Shown here: piece by piece, positions 59,812-64,000 of the stretch
Position numbering within the stretch: the stretch's first letter is position 1
How the letters are laid out: the number at the start of each line of letters is the position of its first letter
Assembly (NCBI GenBank): GCA_934141145.1
Contig: CAKPCA010000002.1
Location: forward strand, 1-64,000
Reading direction: 5' to 3'
From: an uncultured Bacilli bacterium
Lineage (GTDB): Bacteria; Bacillota_I; Bacilli_A; RF39; UBA660
Length of the DNA: 64,000 nt
Made by a program: the position numbers and the translations under genes
The notes under the pieces: generated by a model
What the model was told of the DNA's origin: nothing
Database searches by the model: none
What the model saw: only the letters and a program-made list of their open reading frames with translations

Positions 59812-61179
59812 TTACTCTAATTTTTTCTTAATTTCATTAATTATTTTTTCTAGTTGTTTATTACTTTTTATCTCATCTGCAATCTTATCACATGAGTGTA
59901 TTACTGTTGAATGATCTCTTCCACCAAATTCCATACCTATTCTTGGAAAAGATTCATCCGTTAACTGCCTTGATAGGTATATTGCAATTTGTCTTGGGAA
60001 AGCAATAGTTGCTACCCTTTTCTTTGATTTTAAATCATCCACAGAAACATTATAATATTCTGCAACTACTCTTTGTATCTTTTGTATATCATTTTTAAAG
60101 TTTGTAGAAGAAGTAATAGTTCCTTTTAAAGCTTCTATTGCTAAATCAAGAGTAATCTCTTCTTGAAAGAATATTGTTGAATAAGCACAAACTCTAGTTA
60201 AAGCCCCCTCCAAACTTCTTACATCAGAATGACACATATTAGCAATATATTCTATTGCATCTTCACTCATATGACTAGAAAAATCCATATTATTCATTTT
60301 TTTTCTTAATATTTCTTTTCTAAGTTCATTATCTGGTGGAAAAATATTAACTTTTAATCCCCAATTAAATCTAGTTCTAAGTCTATCTTCTAGATGTTTT
60401 AAATCATCTGGAGAACTATCTGATGATATAATTATTTGTTTTTTATCATCATATAATGTATTAAATGTATGGAAAAATTCATTTTGTGTTTTAGGTGCAT
60501 TTCCTAAAAATTGAATATCATCAATTATAAGTACATCGATATTCCTATATTTATCTTTAAATAAATCAACATAGTCAAAATTTGTTCCTTCTTTATCCCT
60601 TTTATTTAAACCAAGAAAATCATTTATAAACTGATCACTTGTAACATATAAAACTCTTTTATTGGTATTTTGTATTATATAATTACCAATGGCTTGCATT
60701 AAATGAGTCTTCCCTAGTCCACTATTTCCATATATAAATAAAGGATTATACATTTTTCCAGGATTTTCAGCAACAGCAAGTGCAGTTGCTTGTGCAAATC
60801 TATTACTCTCACCTACTATAAAATTTTCAAATGTATAATCTGGGTTTAGATTTGCTTTCTCAGGACTATTATAAGGAACACCAATTTCTTCTTGTTTGTT
60901 TTCCACAGGTTTCTTTATATTTTGTTTATTATATTCATTTTCGAGTAAAAACTCTATATTAAAGTTAGTACCAGTGATTTCATTGAATATTTCACTAATT
61001 ATATCTATATATGATTCAGCAAGATGTTTTTTATGAGCAATTGTAGGAACAATAATAATAGCATGTTCTTCATTTAGTTCAACAAGTTTTGAATCTTTAA
61101 ACCACGTATTATATGATAAAGTATTCATTCTCTTACTTATAGTACTTAAAAAATTATTCCAAATACTTTCAATATTCAT
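59812..61179 (-). CDS. dnaA: Chromosomal replication initiator DnaA
   Basis: The 455-residue protein has the N-terminal DnaB-interaction domain, a variable linker, the AAA+ domain with NPLFIYGNSGLGKTHLMQAI (Walker A) and NIDVLIIDDIQFLGN (Walker B), and the C-terminal DNA-binding domain with FPRIGMEFGGRDHSTVIHSC. It opens oriC. GGGGAGG precedes the ATG. It is transcribed from a near-consensus promoter towards dnaN. Confidence 0.99.
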   Translation of the reverse strand: MNIESIWNNFLSTISKRMNTLSYNTWFKDSKLVELNEEHAIIIVPTIAHKKHLAESYIDIISEIFNEITGTNFNIEFLLENEYNKQNIKKPVENKQEEIGVPYNSPEKANLNPDYTFENFIVGESNRFAQATALAVAENPGKMYNPLFIYGNSGLGKTHLMQAIGNYIIQNTNKRVLYVTSDQFINDFLGLNKRDKEGTNFDYVDLFKDKYRNIDVLIIDDIQFLGNAPKTQNEFFHTFNTLYDDKKQIIISSDSSPDDLKHLEDRLRTRFNWGLKVNIFPPDNELRKEILRKKMNNMDFSSHMSEDAIEYIANMCHSDVRSLEGALTRVCAYSTIFFQEEITLDLAIEALKGTITSSTNFKNDIQKIQRVVAEYYNVSVDDLKSKKRVATIAFPRQIAIYLSRQLTDESFPRIGMEFGGRDHSTVIHSCDKIADEIKSNKQLEKIINEIKKKLE

Positions 61180-61226
61180 AAAACCACCTCCCCTGAATTA
61201 TAGATAGTTTATAGACTTATAAATTA

Positions 61227-61255
61227 ATTATAAACTTAAAATTTTATGTTTTCAA
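61227..61255 (-). promoter_or_regulatory. Promoter of dnaA
   Basis: Minus-strand TTGAAA and TATAAT are separated by 17 bases, with a leader of about 40 bases. A perfect DnaA box lies 25 bases upstream of the -35, consistent with autoregulation by DnaA. Confidence 0.75.
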
Positions 61256-61456
61256 GTAACAAAAAATTATAAACAATACTTATCCACAACAAATGTGTAT
61301 TATTTTCTATATAAAATAAGGAATTTTATAAGTTATAAACATTTTCCACAAATTAACAATAAACAGTTTAATTATAAACAATACGAACTTATCAACAATA
61401 CTGTTTATAATGTGTATAACTTTGTTTAGCTTTATATTATAAACAAAAAATAAAAA
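61256..61456. other. oriC region upstream of dnaA with a DnaA-box cluster
   Basis: Boxes seen: TTATCCACA at 61280-61288, TTTTCCACA at 61342-61350, TTATCAACA at 61389-61397, and TGTGTATAA at 61411-61419 (TTATACACA on the minus strand). The sequence between them is almost all A and T with repeated ttataaac. Together with the boxes past dnaA this gives a bipartite origin like that of B. subtilis. Genes diverge from this point. The exact unwinding site cannot be read from sequence alone. Confidence 0.85.
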
Positions 61457-61484
61457 AATTTCCACAGTAAATGTGAAAATAATT
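61457..61484 (-). terminator. Terminator of the gene at 61487-62131
   Basis: Minus-strand TTTCACA and TGTGGAAA form an imperfect stem, followed by TTTTTTTATTTTTTG. It stops transcription from entering oriC. Confidence 0.6.
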
Positions 61485-61486
61485 TA

Positions 61487-62131
61487 TTATCTTTTAAAAG
61501 GATTACCATTTTCCTCTGGATTATTATAAATATCAATATTTTTTCTTTTTAGTTTATCTTCTATTTTTCTTCTTTCAATGTTCCTTTTATTAATCTCAAC
61601 TTCTTCATCAATTAATTTACCTGTTTCTTGTGATGCCATTTTATCACAAACCATTTTATCGATTAAATCATTAATTATAATTATTTCATTTTTAAGTAGT
61701 AATGCATCTTCTCCACTATATTTTTCACACATTACATTAATACTTTCATTTATATAATCTAGATTTGCTTCTAATTTTCCAATATCTTCTAAAGGTGGTT
61801 CTATTAAATTTATTTTTATATCAATTTTGTTTCTTATTAGGTCTCTAAAATTTTGAAATTCTGTGTCAGCGTTTAAAACACTTCTAACTTTACTCATATG
61901 AGAATTTACAATTACTTCACTTTCCTTATAATCATTATCATAGTTTCTTTTAACAAAATCTAAATCACCACTTACAGGAACATGACAAATTGTATTTGCA
62001 TCCCCTTCCCTAAATCTTCTTTTAATTTCATTAATTTCTTCAAGTTGTTTTCTATCACTTTCCTCTACACTTTTTAAATATTTGTATCTAACTAGAAGTT
62101 CTTTTAATTTTTTTTCCTTATCAAATAGCAT
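61487..62131 (-). CDS. Unknown 214-residue helical protein between oriC and rpmH (YlbF/YmcA-like features)
   Basis: The protein starts MLFDKEKKLKELLVRYKYLK, is strongly charged and helical with likely coiled coils, and ends PEENGNPFKR. ADTEFQNFRDLIRNKIDIKI is reminiscent of helical regulators, but no family can be claimed. The ATG at 62131 follows AGGAGA; a longer frame runs to 62302 into the rpmH region and is rejected. It lies directly beside the origin on the minus strand, divergent from rpmH, and is followed by a terminator that shields oriC. Confidence 0.6.
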   Translation of the reverse strand: MLFDKEKKLKELLVRYKYLKSVEESDRKQLEEINEIKRRFREGDANTICHVPVSGDLDFVKRNYDNDYKESEVIVNSHMSKVRSVLNADTEFQNFRDLIRNKIDIKINLIEPPLEDIGKLEANLDYINESINVMCEKYSGEDALLLKNEIIIINDLIDKMVCDKMASQETGKLIDEEVEINKRNIERRKIEDKLKRKNIDIYNNPEENGNPFKR

Positions 62132-62193
62132 ATATATTCTCCTACCTTTATCTATGATTGTACAAGAAATTGTATTATTTTTCAATAAAAATC

Positions 62194-62222
62194 TTGACTT
62201 TATGGTAAAAAGTATATATAAT
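62194..62222 (+). promoter_or_regulatory. Promoter of rpmH-rnpA-yidC-jag
   Basis: TTGACT (62194-62199) and TATAAT (62217-62222) are separated by 17 bases, about 30 bases before the rpmH start. Confidence 0.85.
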
Positions 62223-62254
62223 TGAAATGTTTTTATGAACTTGGAGGTGCAAAA

Positions 62255-62377
62255 ATGAAAAGAACTTTTCAGCCTAATAATAGAAAAAAAGCAAAGAAAC
62301 ACGGATTTTTTTCTAGAATAAAAGGTAAGGTATTAAATAGCAGAAGAAAAAAAGGACGCAAACAATTATGTAAATAA
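62255..62377 (+). CDS. rpmH: 50S ribosomal protein L34, shortened form
   Basis: The 40-residue protein starts MKRTFQPNNRKKAKKHGFFS and ends RRKKGRKQLCK, which is L34. GGAGG lies before the ATG. B. subtilis L34 has 44 residues, and here four residues are missing at the conserved K-NGR turn in the middle (RIKGKVL in place of the longer loop). The gene is too short for many gene finders. It is first in the rightward operon from oriC. Confidence 0.95.
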   Translation: MKRTFQPNNRKKAKKHGFFSRIKGKVLNSRRKKGRKQLCK

Positions 62378-62378
62378 T

Positions 62379-62406
62379 AAATCCACATTTTTTAGTGGTT
62401 TTTTTT
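62379..62406 (+). terminator. Terminator or attenuator between rpmH and rnpA
   Basis: CCAC and GTGG with flanking A-T pairs form a short stem followed by TTTTTTTT. It probably makes L34 mRNA more abundant than that of RnpA. Confidence 0.6.
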
Positions 62407-62431
62407 GTATTTTATAAGTAGGTGATATTTA

Positions 62432-62758
62432 ATGAAAAAAATAAATATTATTAAAGGAAAAGATGAAATAAATGAAGTTATTAAAAATAGGAAACAAGTA
62501 AAAAATAAATACTACTATATATATTATAAGGATAATAAATATGATAAATATAGATTCTGTATATGTGTTTCTAAAAAATTAGGTAATGCAGTTAATAGAA
62601 ATAAAATAAAAAGACAAGTAAAAGATATTATAGATAAGAGTAATTTGGTATTTAAAAGAAATGTAGATTATGTTATAATAATTTCTAAAGAGATTAATAA
62701 TATTGAATTTAATAAAAGAAGAGAATATTTAATAGAATTGATTTCAAAAATAGTGTAA
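62432..62758 (+). CDS. rnpA: Ribonuclease P protein component
   Basis: The 108-residue basic protein has YRFCICVSKKLGNAVNRNKIK, including the RNR-like NRNKIKRQVKD motif that contacts the RNase P RNA, and the DYVIIISKEIN strand. It cleaves the 5' leader of tRNA precursors with the RNA subunit. AGGTGA precedes the ATG. The rpmH-rnpA-yidC-jag order is conserved. Confidence 0.95.
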   Translation: MKKINIIKGKDEINEVIKNRKQVKNKYYYIYYKDNKYDKYRFCICVSKKLGNAVNRNKIKRQVKDIIDKSNLVFKRNVDYVIIISKEINNIEFNKRREYLIELISKIV

Positions 62759-62772
62759 CTAGGAGAGAAAAG

Positions 62773-63723
62773 ATGAAAAAAAATAAAATAATTAAAGTAT
62801 TAGTTCTTATTTTTGCAGTTTTTATAATGACAGGATGTACTACAATATTAAAAGATCCAAAAACAAAAAAAGCTGTTTATTATGAAGATGAAAATGTAAA
62901 AATTACATTGAATGAAAATATATTATGTAAACCAACAAGTAAAGGTTTAATAAAGAAATACAATAAGTATAAAAAGCAAATAGATATTAGTAAATTACCA
63001 GATTGTACAAATTTTAAACCAACAGATACTACTTATGCTGGTTTATGGGAAACAATTGTAGTTAAACCACTTGCTTATTTAATATTGAAATTAGGAAATT
63101 TAACTAAAAAATATGGTATTGCAATAATTATATTATCCTTAATTATAAGAGCAATACTTGCACCATTTACTCAAAAGACAGCAATGCAATCTGAAAACAT
63201 GAAGAAGATGCAACCAGAAATGGATAGAATAAATAAAAAATATGAAAATAAAACAGATCAACAATCATTAAATCAAAAATCAATGGAAACAATGAATTTA
63301 TATAAAAAATATAAAATTAATCCATTTTCAAGTTGTTTATTTGCATTTATTCAAATACCATTATTATTTGGTTTCTTAGAAGCAATAAATAGAGTACCAG
63401 TTATATTTGAAGAAAACTTATTTGGATTAGTACTTGGTACAACACCATTAAAAGCAATGACATCAGGACATATAGAATATATAATAATAGTTTTATTAAT
63501 AGCAGGTACAACATTTGTATCTCAAAAATTAAATAAAACTGCACCAACACCTCAAACTAATGATATAAATCCTAATACAATGACAAATATAATGTTAGTA
63601 ATGATTTGTGTAATGTCATTAAACTTCTCAGTAGCATTATCATTATATTGGATAGCATCAACATTATTTACAATCGTTCAAAACTTAATAGCTAAACAAA
63701 TAGCAAAAAAGAAAGAGGTATAG
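62773..63723 (+). CDS. yidC: Membrane protein insertase YidC/Oxa1 (SpoIIIJ type), lipoprotein
   Basis: The 316-residue protein has a lipoprotein signal with MTGC at residues 19-22 (Cys22 lipidated), an external region, then five membrane segments with LAYLILKLGNLTKKYGIAII, RAILAPFTQKTAMQSENM (with the conserved positive groove residue Arg) and KKYKINPFSSCLFAFIQIP. It inserts proteins into the membrane with or without SecYEG. GGAGAG precedes the ATG. It is cotranscribed with rnpA and jag. Confidence 0.96.
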   Translation: MKKNKIIKVLVLIFAVFIMTGCTTILKDPKTKKAVYYEDENVKITLNENILCKPTSKGLIKKYNKYKKQIDISKLPDCTNFKPTDTTYAGLWETIVVKPLAYLILKLGNLTKKYGIAIIILSLIIRAILAPFTQKTAMQSENMKKMQPEMDRINKKYENKTDQQSLNQKSMETMNLYKKYKINPFSSCLFAFIQIPLLFGFLEAINRVPVIFEENLFGLVLGTTPLKAMTSGHIEYIIIVLLIAGTTFVSQKLNKTAPTPQTNDINPNTMTNIMLVMICVMSLNFSVALSLYWIASTLFTIVQNLIAKQIAKKKEV

Positions 63724-63727
63724 TAGT

Positions 63728-64000
63728 ATGAAAATATATGAATATGAAGGAAAGAATGCAGAAGAATTATTATTAAATGCTTTAAAAGAATTAGATGTAA
63801 AAGATGATGAATTAATTCATTTTGAAAAAGAAGAAACAGTAGGATTATTAAAAAAGAAAAAAATAATAATGAAAGTAATACTTAAAACAGATGTAATTGA
63901 ATTTTCTAAGAAATATATAAAAAATTTAGTAGAGGCAATGGGACTTGAAGTAAATTTAGAAACAAAAAGAAAAGAAAATTATATTTTAATTAAACTTCAT
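63728..64000 (+). CDS. jag: RNA-binding protein Jag/KhpB, N-terminal part, cut by the window edge
   Basis: The visible 91 codons start MKIYEYEGKNAEELLLNALK and include ELIHFEKEETVGLLKKKKII, which is the Jag-N domain. The KH and R3H domains would follow beyond the right edge. Jag/KhpB binds RNA with KhpA and affects cell shape. It lies four bases after yidC. Confidence 0.9.
   Translation, partial: MKIYEYEGKNAEELLLNALKELDVKDDELIHFEKEETVGLLKKKKIIMKVILKTDVIEFSKKYIKNLVEAMGLEVNLETKRKENYILIKLH

Noticed and set aside
61487..62302. Longer version of the gene beside oriC starting at 62302
   Set aside because: It would overlap the rpmH promoter and the first codons of rpmH, while the ATG at 62131 has AGGAGA.
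1..64000. CRISPR arrays, insertion sequences, rRNA or complete tRNA genes
   Set aside because: I saw no regularly spaced repeats with unique spacers, no transposase frame, and no rRNA or cloverleaf sequence.

Overview
The window is the origin-proximal part of a very AT-rich chromosome of a Bacillus-like Firmicute. The replication origin lies near 61.2 kb, between dnaA and rpmH. Gene order from the origin leftward follows the Bacillus subtilis origin-side order closely: dnaA-dnaN-recF-gyrB-gyrA, SRP RNA-tadA-dnaX-ebfC-recR-bofA, holB-ricT, rsmI, pth-mfd-spoVT, metG, tatD-ksgA-yabG-veg, spoVG, yabP-yabQ-divIC, tilS-ftsH, mrnC-rlmB-sigH-secE-nusG-rplKAJL-rpoBC, rpsL-rpsG-fusA-tuf. TGA is a stop (for example in yabG and tadA) and TGG encodes Trp, so this is code 11 and not a Mycoplasma-type code. 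Several sporulation-family genes (sigH, yabP, yabQ, spoVG, yabG, bofA, spoVT, veg) and a ComK-like regulator point to class Bacilli, descended from an endospore former. The RNA polymerase beta subunit carries a Mollicutes-like residue in the rifampicin pocket. An uncultured, reduced Bacilli lineage fits, but the sequence alone does not name it. No rRNA or tRNA gene is visible.

Layout. Positions 1-4.46 kb: an accessory strip beside the 3' end of ssrA, holding four unrelated single-gene or two-gene units, all on the minus strand, each followed on its 3' side by a decayed copy of the ssrA 3' flank. Positions 4.46-9.96 kb: ssrA, smpB, rnr, secG, a cation/Ca2+ exchanger and enolase. Positions 10.1-11.4 kb: a FemAB-type peptidoglycan transferase on the opposite strand. 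Positions 11.4-31.9 kb: tuf, fusA, rpsG, rpsL, ftsH, tilS, rpoC, rpoB, the ribosomal stalk operon with an L10 leader and two L1-type elements, nusG, secE and sigH. Positions 31.9-41.5 kb: RNA modification and processing, cell division, sporulation genes, metG, dut and spoVT. Positions 41.5-51.5 kb: mfd, pth, rsmI and DNA metabolism genes. Positions 51.5-52.3 kb: a chromosome-organisation patch with three parS sites, the SRP RNA and a Noc-type palindrome. Positions 52.3-61.2 kb: gyrA, gyrB, recF, comK, dnaN, dnaA. Positions 61.2-64 kb: oriC and the divergent rpmH-rnpA-yidC-jag operon.

All genes left of the origin run with the replication fork except two, the FemAB gene and a TM2-domain gene. 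The set covers replication initiation and the sliding clamp, topology, transcription, translation, ribosome rescue (tmRNA with SmpB and RNase R), Sec export and membrane insertion, cell-wall bridge synthesis and division. The points most worth a second look are the cassette-like array beside ssrA, the parS/Noc patch, comK inside the origin cluster, the natural Asn at the RpoB rifampicin position, an FtsH with a SAP/Rho-N-like tail, and a 37-residue peptide that resembles the N terminus of ribosomal protein S3.
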